Positions 28,223 to 39,503 of a stretch of 64,000 bases of DNA are shown piece by piece. Both the position numbers and the translations under genes were made by a program. This DNA comes from an uncultured bacterium (GTDB lineage Bacteria > Dictyoglomota > Dictyoglomia > Dictyoglomales > Dictyoglomaceae). The notes below the pieces were generated by a model. That model was not told the DNA's origin. It saw nothing but the letters and a program-made list of their open reading frames with translations, and did not search any database. Within the stretch, counting starts at the first letter, position 1. Every line of letters begins with the position of its first letter. Location of the stretch: assembly GCA_938034905.1 (NCBI GenBank), contig CALHLF010000018.1, positions 38,235 through 102,234 of the forward strand. Direction: 5' to 3'.

Positions 28223-31102
28223 TTAAAATACATCTCCAAAACTAAAATGAACTCTCCATTTTGTATTAGGATCTAAAGGATCTTGTCCAAAATTATATCC
28301 AAAATCCAATCTGATAGGAATAATTAGAGTTTCGTATCTTATTCCCATACCCACTCCATTGTAAAGTTTAATATCCTTTAAAGAAGTTATGTTTTTAAAA
28401 GAAAATGTATTTCCTGAATCAAAGAATAAGACTCCATATAATCCACTTCCCAAGGGAAATCTATATTGTAAATTAAATAAAACAAAGGAATCTCCTCTAA
28501 ATTCATTATCCACATAACCCCTTATACTATTTGCTCCTCCAATAGTAAATAATTCCGAAGAAGGTATATTACCTTCAGAAAATCCAAGGGCAATTTTAAA
28601 GGATAAAACATGTCTTTCCTTCATCTGAGAAATTGTTATTGCATCTCTTTGGTTTAGTGGAATATGCCCTTGAAATTCTCCTTGGTATTTTGCATAATTA
28701 GAACCACTTCCCCCACCAGCAAACTCAATATTTAAACTTTGCCTTGATCCTTGAGTAGGAGATAAGATAAAATCTCTTGTATCTTTGATCAAGCTAAGAT
28801 TAATACTCGCTATATTATTCTCAGTTATAGTTGCCCCTGAAATACTTTGCCATACCTTTTCATATTTAAAACCCAATCCTAGGCTAAAATATCTAAAAAT
28901 AGGATAGTAAAAAGAAAAATTTCCGCCTATTCTTTCCTCATCTATGTTTTTTGATTCATTATCAATAATTGTTGTAATGGTGCTTTTTTTATCATACAAC
29001 TTTAACTGAAAATTATTTCTACTTCCTAAGAACCAGGGATCAGTAAAACTTACTTGATAATTAACCTTTCCAGCCCCTGTAAATTGAACATTTAAACTTA
29101 ACTTTTGTGCCTTTCCCAAAAGATTATTTTCAACATATTCAATATATCCATAAAATCCCGAAGATACCCCATATCCTCCCCCAAAATTTATAGATCCTGT
29201 CAATTTTTCCTTTGCAATATATATTACCTTAATTTTATTTTCTTCAGTCCCAGGCTCTAATTTAATAGACACATCTTCAAATATTCCAGAATTATATATC
29301 CTTTGTAGATCCTGTTTTACCATCTCCCAATTAAAGGCCTCTCCAACCTTTAAAGATATTTCTCTTTTTACCACATTTTCTTCTGTAGGTCTTCTTAAGA
29401 AAGCCATAAAATAAAGGGTAGAAGTTTCTGTTGTTTGTTGAATTTGGATACCTATTTCCTCCACAATATAATCTCTGAAGAAAAATATTAATTCTCCTTC
29501 TTCTGTGAATTTAAATTCTTGCAATAGAGTAAAGACAAAGCCCTTTTGTTGGAGATATTTTTGTAAATTCTCAAGATCTTCTCTTAATAAATTATAATTT
29601 ATTACTTTTCCTTCCTTTAATTTCATATTTCTTTTTAGCTCATCGTAGGATAGACTATAAACTCCTTTAAAGGTTATTTTGTTAATTATTGGATTTTCCT
29701 TTAATTTAAAAACTAATTCAACTTTATTTTGGACTATATTTTTCTCAACATCAATACTTTGGAAAAATCCTGATTCTTCAAATTTCGAAATTTGTTCTTT
29801 TATCTTATCTTCATTTAAAAAGTCTCCCTCTTTAAGAACAATAAATTTTTCTAAGGTATTAAAATCTAAATATTTTAAGCCTTCAAACCTAATAGAGGAT
29901 ATAATTGGATTTTCTTTAACTATAAAAGTTAAATAAACTCCAGAAGTGCTAACCGTTTTTTTTACTTCTACCATCTCAAAATAAGAGGTACCCAATAGAA
30001 GATTTCTTTTATTATTTACAAAATCTTCACTATAAAATTCCTTTTTTCTTAAAGAAAGAAGAGACATTATCTTATCCCTTGGAAGATTAATATTTCCTTG
30101 AACAGAGATTCTTAAGACTGGTAAATTCTCTTTAAAAATTAATTTTATATAAACCTTCCCTCTTTCTTCCTCAATAGACCAAGAAACCTTCTCAAAATAG
30201 CCTGTATTTAGTAATTTCTCATTTAAAGTTTCCTTTAGATTTTCAGAATAAAATATTTCCTCTAATGGCTTAAAAAGGTTATCTTTTATATCTCCTTTTA
30301 AACCTAAAATATCTATGATCTCGAAAGGATTAACATTATTTAAACCTTCAAAGGAAATCTCTGATACTAAAGGATTCTCAACAAAATAGAAAAATATTAC
30401 TGCTTTACCATTTTTCTCAGAAAATGAATAGTCCACTTTTGAAAAGAAGTTTGTCTCCATTAAAGCTTTCTTCTTTTCTTCTAAAGTTGAATTTGACACA
30501 AAGTCACCAATTCTTAATTGAATTATCCCTTGAATCTTCTCTAAGGGAACTTTATTTAACCCAAAATAATCTATCCTTTCTATTACAGGTTTTTCTGTAA
30601 ATATAAAAGTAAGGATTACACCACCATCTATTTTTTCTTCTTTTACTTCTACATCTTCAAAATAACCTGTTTCTAAAAACTTTTTTCTTTGCTCCCATAT
30701 CCTTAAATCAGTACTCCATCCAATAGGAGGAAGAAAAATCAAATTTTTAATAGAATTTAAATCAACATTCTTCAAACCTAAAAATCTTATTCCAGAGACC
30801 CAAACTAAGAAAGGTGTTTCTATAAGTTGAAAAGTTAAAACTATCCCATCTCTTTTAATAGCCTTTAAAACATTTACAGAAATGAAAAAAGTTGTTTCTT
30901 CTAAGCGCTTTTTAGTTTCTTCTAATTTATTATCGTCAATCTCTGATCCAATCTTAATATTAATAATTTTTAAAATCTCCTCTTTGCTAATCTTTTGATT
31001 CCCTTCAATATTTATAGCTAAAACTTTATAAGATACTTGCTGAGCAAGAGAGATGTTAATTATGATAAAAAGAATTAAGATTATATAGATTAATCCCCTC
31101 AA
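28223..31102 (-). CDS. bamA: BamA, outer-membrane protein assembly factor with about eight POTRA domains
   Basis: Omp85 family, 959 residues: the insertase for outer-membrane barrels. After a signal peptide (1-20) I count eight POTRA units, roughly 23-99, 100-173, 174-246, 247-328, 329-401, 402-472, 473-546 and 547-633. Each opens with a strand followed by a xG(L/N) turn (IEGNQKIS, FLGLKNVD, YFGLNKVP, FEGLNNVN and so on). The barrel (635-959) has the loop-6 motif GGANSIRGYV and ends in Phe (SFGDVF). Five POTRAs are usual in proteobacteria, so this chain is long. The start is TTG 31102; the upstream ribosome-binding site is weak. Confidence 0.93.
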   Translation of the reverse strand: MRGLIYIILILFIIINISLAQQVSYKVLAINIEGNQKISKEEILKIINIKIGSEIDDNKLEETKKRLEETTFFISVNVLKAIKRDGIVLTFQLIETPFLVWVSGIRFLGLKNVDLNSIKNLIFLPPIGWSTDLRIWEQRKKFLETGYFEDVEVKEEKIDGGVILTFIFTEKPVIERIDYFGLNKVPLEKIQGIIQLRIGDFVSNSTLEEKKKALMETNFFSKVDYSFSEKNGKAVIFFYFVENPLVSEISFEGLNNVNPFEIIDILGLKGDIKDNLFKPLEEIFYSENLKETLNEKLLNTGYFEKVSWSIEEERGKVYIKLIFKENLPVLRISVQGNINLPRDKIMSLLSLRKKEFYSEDFVNNKRNLLLGTSYFEMVEVKKTVSTSGVYLTFIVKENPIISSIRFEGLKYLDFNTLEKFIVLKEGDFLNEDKIKEQISKFEESGFFQSIDVEKNIVQNKVELVFKLKENPIINKITFKGVYSLSYDELKRNMKLKEGKVINYNLLREDLENLQKYLQQKGFVFTLLQEFKFTEEGELIFFFRDYIVEEIGIQIQQTTETSTLYFMAFLRRPTEENVVKREISLKVGEAFNWEMVKQDLQRIYNSGIFEDVSIKLEPGTEENKIKVIYIAKEKLTGSINFGGGYGVSSGFYGYIEYVENNLLGKAQKLSLNVQFTGAGKVNYQVSFTDPWFLGSRNNFQLKLYDKKSTITTIIDNESKNIDEERIGGNFSFYYPIFRYFSLGLGFKYEKVWQSISGATITENNIASINLSLIKDTRDFILSPTQGSRQSLNIEFAGGGSGSNYAKYQGEFQGHIPLNQRDAITISQMKERHVLSFKIALGFSEGNIPSSELFTIGGANSIRGYVDNEFRGDSFVLFNLQYRFPLGSGLYGVLFFDSGNTFSFKNITSLKDIKLYNGVGMGIRYETLIIPIRLDFGYNFGQDPLDPNTKWRVHFSFGDVF

Positions 31103-31121
31103 AATCTACACCATCCTTTCC

Positions 31122-34100
31122 TCAAAATTTTGTTTTATATTCAAAAGAAAATAAACTCTCTCCCTCTGGTAAAGTAAGCCATTTTAAAATTAATCCACTT
31201 CTCAATATATATTCTAATTCGAGATTCATGAATCTACTTTTCTCCAGAGAATAATCTATTCTTACTATTATATCCTCTCTCAATTTTTTTTCCAAAGTTA
31301 TTTTACTCCAAGTTGGGAGAAAAGATTCCAAAATATACTGAACCCTTATAGATTCTAATCCTAAAATTCTACTTATCTCCGAGAGAAAAGGATTTAAAAG
31401 ATATTCTGTTAAAACACTGCTTAATAAATTTTGAAAACTTATAGGTATTTCCTCTAATAAAGTGTAAAAGGGAAGAGTTTCTTCCTTAGCAAGACTCAGT
31501 TTTTCTTGCCCCAATAATAAAAATAATATTTCCTTCAAAGAAAGAGGAGGAATTGAAGTAAGATAAATAGAAGATTGTCCCATGAATCCATAAGCTTTTA
31601 AGAAGATGGTATAATTCTGTATAATCGAAAAACCTGAAAATTCCCAAATATTTTCTTCAAAACTTAAACCGGGAAATTTTATGTATCCATAGTCTATTAA
31701 AAAATTTCTATTCAATACTTGAATGTTTCCTTTAGTAAAATCAATTTTACCAGTTAATAGAGGTTTTGAAAGATCACCTAAAACCTTAACTTCCCCCCTC
31801 AAAGATAAGTTTAGCATATTGGGAAGATAGAAATAAACACTATCCCCTAATTTTATATTTAAGGCAAGTCTTATCTTGGGAAGCTCTCCAAAGGTTTCCA
31901 TCTTCTCTTGAGGATAGGATATTAAAGAATTATATATCAAAATTTCTCCCTCTATTGAAGGTTCTTTTATATTTTTAATATATATCTTCCAATCGGTATA
32001 ACCTTGAAGAAAATTAGAAATATTTAGAAGGATTTTATTTAACACTAAGTTAAGATTCAATTCTGGAAAAATTTTCCCAGATCCAGAAATCTTTGCCCCT
32101 TCAGTTTGTATTTCTAAAGATTCTATAAATATTTTATTTTCTTTATATTTTAATTTAAAATCGGCAGAATTTACTCTATTAAGAACATATGGAATACTAA
32201 TAGGATTAGAGAAAATTATATTCCCTTCACTATTAAATTCTTTTAAGTCACTAGAGATATTTATAGTAACTTTACCCTTATCTAAATCTTTAATAAATTC
32301 TCTAGGTACAAAGGAGTATAAAAATTCGCTATCGGGTAAGAATATTTTAATATTAAGACTTCCTGATTTAAAGAATCCATCAATCAACCCTTTATTTTTA
32401 CTTAGATTTATGATATCTCCATTAATCTTATAATCTGAGGTTTTTAATATTTTCAAATTACTTTCTATTTTATTTTTAAATAAGGGAAGTTTCAAATTAA
32501 TACATAAATCCCCATTCTCTAAGGAAAGCTCTCTAAAGTTTAAATCTAAAGAAATATCTCCAGAAACATCTATGATATTTAGGTCTTTTAAGATGTCTAA
32601 AGGCAAAAATTTTCCTTCTATTTTCCCATTCCTATATGAGTCTACAGAAACTTTAAGATTTCCATTATTTATAAAATCAAAATATAAATTTAAGATTTTC
32701 TCACTAAGATTTCCCTCTATTTTCCCTCCAATGACTCTTGGTATCTCCGTTTTTAATAAATTTAAACTTAAGTAAATATTATCTTTAAATTTTAAACTTC
32801 CTATCCATTTACTCTTTATAAAATAACTATATTGAGGGGGTAATTTAAAATCTTCTGAGGGATCTAATTGAAGATCAAAAACAAAATCATTTTTAAAGAT
32901 TCCTTTTATTTCCCAATTAATTCCATAGGAGTTTCCCTTTATATTTAAACCTGAATCTTTATATTCAAAATCAAAACTTAAATTTTTAATTGGAACCCCT
33001 TGATATTCCAAATAAGGAGAAGAAAAGAAAAGTATTGCTTTTTCATTGTCAAAATCCATATTCCATTTTTCAAAAAGAATTTTAGGTTCCTTTAAAATAA
33101 ATTTATCTCCGGATAGCTTTAATATGTTTTTTTCGAAAACTCCGAAAAACTCATTCTCCAATATATTTCCTTTAATTTCAAACCCTTTGTTCTTTTCTTT
33201 AATAAAAGTACTTCCTTTAACTTCAAATTTATCAAAGAGAAATAAAGAAAAATTATCAATATATAATCCTTTCTCAAATCTTCCAAAGAGAGAAATATCT
33301 CTGAATTTAATATTTCTGAATATAATTTCGTCACTTACTAATTTAAATTTAGGATAATTCTCAATTAATATCTCCCCATTTACCTTTCCTTCTAAATCTT
33401 CAAATATTGATTTCATATTTACTTCCTGAAAACTTATCTCCCCTCTATCAAAAAGAACCTTTCCAGAAACTTTTCCATCTAAAATATTTCCTCTTAAATC
33501 TAAACCCTGAGAGCTAATATCTAGTATAATATCTCCTAATCTAATCTTAGAATAATAAAGCTCCCTAATCTCTAAAGGATTTTTAAAATCGTAAAATAAT
33601 TTTCCCTTAAAATCTCCTGTTCTCAAATCTCCAATAATCCTTCCCTCTTTATAAATTCCTGAGATTCCCAAATTAATCAAACCTTCAAATAGATTCAATG
33701 ATAAATTTCCTTTAAAACTAAAATCATCATATATATTAAACTCTACTAATTTTAAATATTTTTCTAAGTTTTCTCCTTTTCCATAAATTTCCCATTTCCA
33801 GTTTTTACCTATAATTTCTAAATTGAGAGCCCCTTTAAATAAGGGTAGAAGTAAATTACCAGAAATATCACCTTTCCCATTGAAAACAATTTTACCCTTT
33901 AGACGAATATCTCGTGGAATTATTTCTCCCCTTCCCTCCTTTAAATTTCCTCTCCAATAGAAGGAAAAGTAATTATTTAAAGGGCTAATATAAATATTTC
34001 CTTTAATTTCTCCATCTTTCTCTAAGAGATTTATAGTTCCTGCCCCTTTAAAGTAATTTTTACCAATATCAAAGGATATATTTCTTATTATTAAATTTGA

Positions 34101-34508
34101 TAAGTCCCTACCTGTTAATAAAAGATATATTCTTGAAACTTCAAGTCCCTGATAGTTTAAATCTTTTCCTGTAATATTAATTTCAAAAAGGGGATTTTTA
34201 AATATTTCTTCCTTAATTCTAATTGATCCATATATTTTGCCATTAAGGTTTTCTAAATTTATATTAAGAAGAGAAGAGAATTTATTAATATCTATTAAAG
34301 GTAAAGAAAGTCTAATATTTCCTTTATTTTCCTTGGGATTAAAAAGTCCAGTTATATTTATACTTTCTAAAGATTCAGGAAAGATTTTTCCATTTATTAT
34401 ATAACTTTTGATAATTTGAGAATAATATACATTGACTTCTGAATTAAAAACAACTTGATTCCAAGCTAATTTTCTAATATTAAGGTTTACTTTCTTTGGA
34501 AAAAAAAA
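31122..34508 (-). CDS. tamB: TamB-like protein, C-terminal part (reading frame after the -1 shift)
   Basis: The frame is open from the TAG at 34509-34511 down to 31122 (1,128 residues). It contains long runs of beta-strand repeats, as in AsmA/TamB proteins, and ends with a TamB-type C-terminal domain (IRVQYILESFLP, DIIVRIDYSLEKS). The first ATG/GTG/TTG-type codon in this frame is a TTG at 33698, with no convincing ribosome-binding site, and about 270 codons of coherent beta-repeat sequence lie upstream of it. So this is not a separate gene but the continuation of the 34487-35896 frame. TamB bridges the inner and outer membranes and moves phospholipid or helps barrel assembly. Confidence 0.85.
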   Translation of the reverse strand, partial: FFFPKKVNLNIRKLAWNQVVFNSEVNVYYSQIIKSYIINGKIFPESLESINITGLFNPKENKGNIRLSLPLIDINKFSSLLNINLENLNGKIYGSIRIKEEIFKNPLFEINITGKDLNYQGLEVSRIYLLLTGRDLSNLIIRNISFDIGKNYFKGAGTINLLEKDGEIKGNIYISPLNNYFSFYWRGNLKEGRGEIIPRDIRLKGKIVFNGKGDISGNLLLPLFKGALNLEIIGKNWKWEIYGKGENLEKYLKLVEFNIYDDFSFKGNLSLNLFEGLINLGISGIYKEGRIIGDLRTGDFKGKLFYDFKNPLEIRELYYSKIRLGDIILDISSQGLDLRGNILDGKVSGKVLFDRGEISFQEVNMKSIFEDLEGKVNGEILIENYPKFKLVSDEIIFRNIKFRDISLFGRFEKGLYIDNFSLFLFDKFEVKGSTFIKEKNKGFEIKGNILENEFFGVFEKNILKLSGDKFILKEPKILFEKWNMDFDNEKAILFFSSPYLEYQGVPIKNLSFDFEYKDSGLNIKGNSYGINWEIKGIFKNDFVFDLQLDPSEDFKLPPQYSYFIKSKWIGSLKFKDNIYLSLNLLKTEIPRVIGGKIEGNLSEKILNLYFDFINNGNLKVSVDSYRNGKIEGKFLPLDILKDLNIIDVSGDISLDLNFRELSLENGDLCINLKLPLFKNKIESNLKILKTSDYKINGDIINLSKNKGLIDGFFKSGSLNIKIFLPDSEFLYSFVPREFIKDLDKGKVTINISSDLKEFNSEGNIIFSNPISIPYVLNRVNSADFKLKYKENKIFIESLEIQTEGAKISGSGKIFPELNLNLVLNKILLNISNFLQGYTDWKIYIKNIKEPSIEGEILIYNSLISYPQEKMETFGELPKIRLALNIKLGDSVYFYLPNMLNLSLRGEVKVLGDLSKPLLTGKIDFTKGNIQVLNRNFLIDYGYIKFPGLSFEENIWEFSGFSIIQNYTIFLKAYGFMGQSSIYLTSIPPLSLKEILFLLLGQEKLSLAKEETLPFYTLLEEIPISFQNLLSSVLTEYLLNPFLSEISRILGLESIRVQYILESFLPTWSKITLEKKLREDIIVRIDYSLEKSRFMNLELEYILRSGLILKWLTLPEGESLFSFEYKTKF

Positions 34509-35896
34509 CTAGAGTAATCCCATTCTCCTTCCAAAAAAAATTTTAATTTTTCTGTAGAATATTCTCCTAATTTCCCTTCTAAAACTTCTCCTTCGATATT
34601 GAATTTCCACACCTTTTCTCCTTTCCCTTCTATTTTTAAAGATGCTATTCCTTCTACAGGAGGGAGATTAAAGGGTTTTATTAAATCTTTTATATTTATT
34701 TTCTCTCCATTAATAGTTAACTTTCCTTGAGTTTTATTAATATCATACTCTATAGCCCCTTCAATTTTACCTGATTCTAAAGATGTAGAGATGTTTATAT
34801 TTATTTTAGGAAACTTAGAATTAGAAATAAGTTCAAGATTTGAAAAGGAGAGATTATAAATACTACCCTCCTTAACAGAGAGTTTTCCTAAAATATCAGG
34901 ATTCTCAATTCTTCCTAAGATTTTAAAATTTCCATTTCCTTTTCCATTAAGGGATAAATTATTAGAAAAATATAGAGAATCAATCCTCGAAAGATCCAAA
35001 TCTTTAATACCTATTTCTAATGAAAAATCAGGAAGAATCTTCCCAGAAATACTAAGAATAGCTCCATCCCACTTTCCTTGTCCATTGATGATTTTTATTA
35101 CTTCTTTATCAATGGAAATAGCTGTGTTAAAGTCATCTATATTTAAATTAAGATCCTTCAATCCTATTCTAACTTTATTAGCATCAATATTCCCTTTCAC
35201 ATACCATTTATTGTTTTCACTGAAAACAGAAATATTACCATCAAATTTCCCTAAATTTACCAAAAAGAGATCAGGTAAGAAGAACGGTGCCCAATCTTTA
35301 GCATTTGCATTTTTAAACTCAAAGGACAAATTTCCAGAGTTATCAGAGAAATTATATACTCCAACACTTTTATAGCTTTCTTCAGACAACACTGCTGTTG
35401 CAGTGTATGTTATCTTTTGATCTTTATAAACTAAATTGCCATTTACGTTAGAAATATTAATATCCTTTTTAGTTTTAATATCTCTAACAATTACAATTCC
35501 TTCATTTATCTTGGCTCTTATTTCTATATTTATTATATTAGAAGTTCCATTCTTTGCTCCCTCTAATCCAGGAATTGAAGGAAAAGTCCATTCTCCCTTT
35601 TCATTATGAATTATTACAATCTTAGGTTTTGTTAAATCTAAATACAAAGGAGATAACTTAAAAATATTTCCAATAGACATACCTACATTAGCAAGAGCAA
35701 TATTATTCGAAATATAAATGTTTCCTGCATAAAGTTTATTGGGAAATATAAAACTCACTTCCTCTATTTTTACTTCATCACCAAAATTTTTTTCCAAAAC
35801 ATATAGTAATAAAGATTTTATCCATAGAGGAGAGGATAATATCATTCCTCCCAAAAAAATTAAAATAATTATCAAAATCTTTAATACTTTTTTCAT
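34487..35896 (-). CDS. tamB: TamB/AsmA-like protein, N-terminal part (frame before the -1 shift)
   Basis: The N-terminal signal anchor (about 5-28, VLKILIIILIFLGGMIL) is followed by AsmA-like beta repeats. As written the frame stops at residue 469 (TAA 34487-34489), a few codons after a T9 run (34500-34508, coding strand). A -1 shift on that run would join residues 1-463 to the 1,128 residues of the lower frame and give about 1,591 residues with an anchor at one end and the TamB domain at the other. The start ATG overlaps the murA stop (ATGA). Read together, the two parts are one TamB-like gene. Confidence 0.85.
   Translation of the reverse strand: MKKVLKILIIILIFLGGMILSSPLWIKSLLLYVLEKNFGDEVKIEEVSFIFPNKLYAGNIYISNNIALANVGMSIGNIFKLSPLYLDLTKPKIVIIHNEKGEWTFPSIPGLEGAKNGTSNIINIEIRAKINEGIVIVRDIKTKKDINISNVNGNLVYKDQKITYTATAVLSEESYKSVGVYNFSDNSGNLSFEFKNANAKDWAPFFLPDLFLVNLGKFDGNISVFSENNKWYVKGNIDANKVRIGLKDLNLNIDDFNTAISIDKEVIKIINGQGKWDGAILSISGKILPDFSLEIGIKDLDLSRIDSLYFSNNLSLNGKGNGNFKILGRIENPDILGKLSVKEGSIYNLSFSNLELISNSKFPKININISTSLESGKIEGAIEYDINKTQGKLTINGEKINIKDLIKPFNLPPVEGIASLKIEGKGEKVWKFNIEGEVLEGKLGEYSTEKLKFFLEGEWDYSSFFFQRK
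34500..34508 (-). other. T9 run at the tamB frame junction (possible slippery site)
   Basis: On the coding strand the sequence reads AGT TTT TTT TTC CAA in the upper frame and TTT TTT TTT CCA in the lower. It contains U UUU UUU in the correct phase for -1 ribosomal slippage, and a nine-base run is also long enough for RNA polymerase slippage. The upper frame ends 12 codon-bases downstream at TAA; the lower frame has a TAG immediately before the run. The join must therefore occur here. Confidence 0.8.
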
Positions 35897-37161
35897 GCTT
35901 TTTTTACTCTTTTAATTTTAGCACCTAAATCTGAAAATTCTTTCTCCAAATTTACATGTCCCCTATCTATATGTTCATCTACCCCCATAACTTCTGTCTC
36001 TCCCTCAGCAACTAAACCTGCTATAACTAACGCTACTCCTGCTCTAAGATCTGTAGCTTCCACAGGTGCTCCTACTAATTTAGGAACTCCTTGTACCATT
36101 GCGGTTCTTCCCTCTATACTTATTTTCGCCCCCAATCTAAGGAGTTCCCCTACATGGGAAAATCTATTTTCAAAAATATTTTCTATTATTACGCTACTTC
36201 CCTGAGCAAGACACGCAAAAACCATAATTTGAGGCTGTAAATCCGTAGGAAATCCAGGATATGGCATGGTATTTATTTCTAAACCCTTCCAGCCTTTTAC
36301 TCCTCTAATTAGAACTTCCTTCTCTTTTAATTGAAAGTTATCCACCCCTGCCTCCTTTAACTTCATAAATAGACTTTGTAGATGATCAAGCTCTACATTT
36401 TTTATTAATACTTCTTTTCCTATCATAACACTAGCAATAATATAGCTTCCTGCAGCAATCCTATCAGGAATAACTTTATAATAGTCTATACTTTTAAGTT
36501 CATTTTTGCCAGTGATATAGATCACAGAAGTTCCTAAACCCTCTATTTCTGCCCCTAAGGTTTTTAAAAAATTTCCTAAATCAACCACCTCTGGCTCACA
36601 TGCAGCATTCTCAATAATAGTCTCTCCCTTTGCCAATACTGATGCCATCATAATATTTCTTGTAGCCCCAACACTTGGTTTATCAAGATATATCTTATTC
36701 CCTTTAAGGCCTTTCTTAGCTCTTGCATAAACAAATCCCTTTTCTATATTTATCTCTGCTCCAAGACTCTCAAATCCCTTTACATGAAGGTCAATGGGTC
36801 TTAAGCCAATTCTACATCCTCCTGGATATGGTATTTTTGCCTCTCCAAACCTTGCTAATAGAGGACCTAATAATTCAAAGGAGGCTCTCATCTTAGAAAC
36901 TAATTCGTAGGGAGCTTCAAAACTCTTAGGTTCACCCTTTATAATTACTTGATTTTCTCCAACATTAACCTCCAGTCCTATATACCTTAAAATTTCTGCC
37001 ATAGTGATTATATCTTTTACTGGAGGGACATTATCTATTATTAATTTCCCTCCTGTAAGAATTGATGCTGCCATTATAGGAAGAGAAGAATTTTTGCTTC
37101 CAAAAACAGCAATTTCTCCTTTTAATCTGTGTCCCCCTTCTATAATAAAACTTTCTGGCAT
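35893..37161 (-). CDS. murA: UDP-N-acetylglucosamine 1-carboxyvinyltransferase
   Basis: First committed step of peptidoglycan synthesis, enolpyruvyl transfer from PEP to UDP-GlcNAc. 422 residues with the EPSP-synthase fold. The active-site loop PYPGGCRIGLRPIDLH keeps the Cys that binds PEP (and fosfomycin). GSKNSSLPIMAASILTGG near the N-terminus and RAGVALVIAGLVAEGET near the C-terminus are typical. A strong ribosome-binding site (CTGGAGG) precedes the ATG. Linking murA by a 4-bp overlap to the tamB-like gene joins wall and outer-membrane synthesis in one transcript; both MurA and LpxA draw on UDP-GlcNAc. Confidence 0.96.
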   Translation of the reverse strand: MPESFIIEGGHRLKGEIAVFGSKNSSLPIMAASILTGGKLIIDNVPPVKDIITMAEILRYIGLEVNVGENQVIIKGEPKSFEAPYELVSKMRASFELLGPLLARFGEAKIPYPGGCRIGLRPIDLHVKGFESLGAEINIEKGFVYARAKKGLKGNKIYLDKPSVGATRNIMMASVLAKGETIIENAACEPEVVDLGNFLKTLGAEIEGLGTSVIYITGKNELKSIDYYKVIPDRIAAGSYIIASVMIGKEVLIKNVELDHLQSLFMKLKEAGVDNFQLKEKEVLIRGVKGWKGLEINTMPYPGFPTDLQPQIMVFACLAQGSSVIIENIFENRFSHVGELLRLGAKISIEGRTAMVQGVPKLVGAPVEATDLRAGVALVIAGLVAEGETEVMGVDEHIDRGHVNLEKEFSDLGAKIKRVKKA

Positions 37162-37178
37162 AAAATTTTTCCTCCAGT

Positions 37179-39056
<1,878 letters not shown>

Positions 39057-39060
<4 letters not shown>

Positions 39061-39503
39061 GCTAACTCCTCCTCATACTTTAAAATTTTTTGTATTCTTA
39101 ATTTATGTCTACCACCACTAAATTCTGTAGATAACCAAACCTTGACAATTTCTTTTGCCAAATCTTTTCCTAAAATTCTTCCACCTAAGGCTAAAATATT
39201 TGCGTCATTATGTTCTCTACTCATTTTCGCTTCATATGGATCTCTACATAATGCAGCTCTAATTCCCTTAACTTTGTTTGCAACTATACTCATACCTATT
39301 CCAGTTCCACAAATTAAAATACCCTTATCAAATCCACCTTTTGCAACTGCTTTTGCAACCAATATAGCATAATCTGGATAATCTGCTCTCTCAGGAGAAT
39401 AAGTCCCAAAATCATGATAACTGATACCCCACTCTTCAAGCCATTTTTTAAGTTCCTCTTTTAATTCATAACCCGCATGATCAGAGCCAATTGCTATTTT
39501 CAT
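39057..39503 (-). CDS. rpiB: Ribose-5-phosphate isomerase B
   Basis: Interconverts ribose-5-P and ribulose-5-P; supplies ribose-5-P for PRPP (Prs in this window). 148 residues. [14 protein letters not shown] and the catalytic-Cys loop [15 protein letters not shown] are clear. Its start overlaps tsaC by 23 bp. The order tsaC-rpiB-glyA-upp matches Firmicutes. Confidence 0.95.

Noticed and set aside
31122..33698. A separate 858-residue gene starting at TTG 33698
   Set aside because: The same frame continues upstream with beta-repeat coding sequence to 34508, and there is no convincing ribosome-binding site at 33698. It is the C-terminal part of the tamB-like gene.
33699..34486. A 788-base apparent gap without a gene
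   Set aside because: The lower tamB frame is open throughout; it only looks empty because it lacks an ATG, GTG or TTG codon upstream of 33698.
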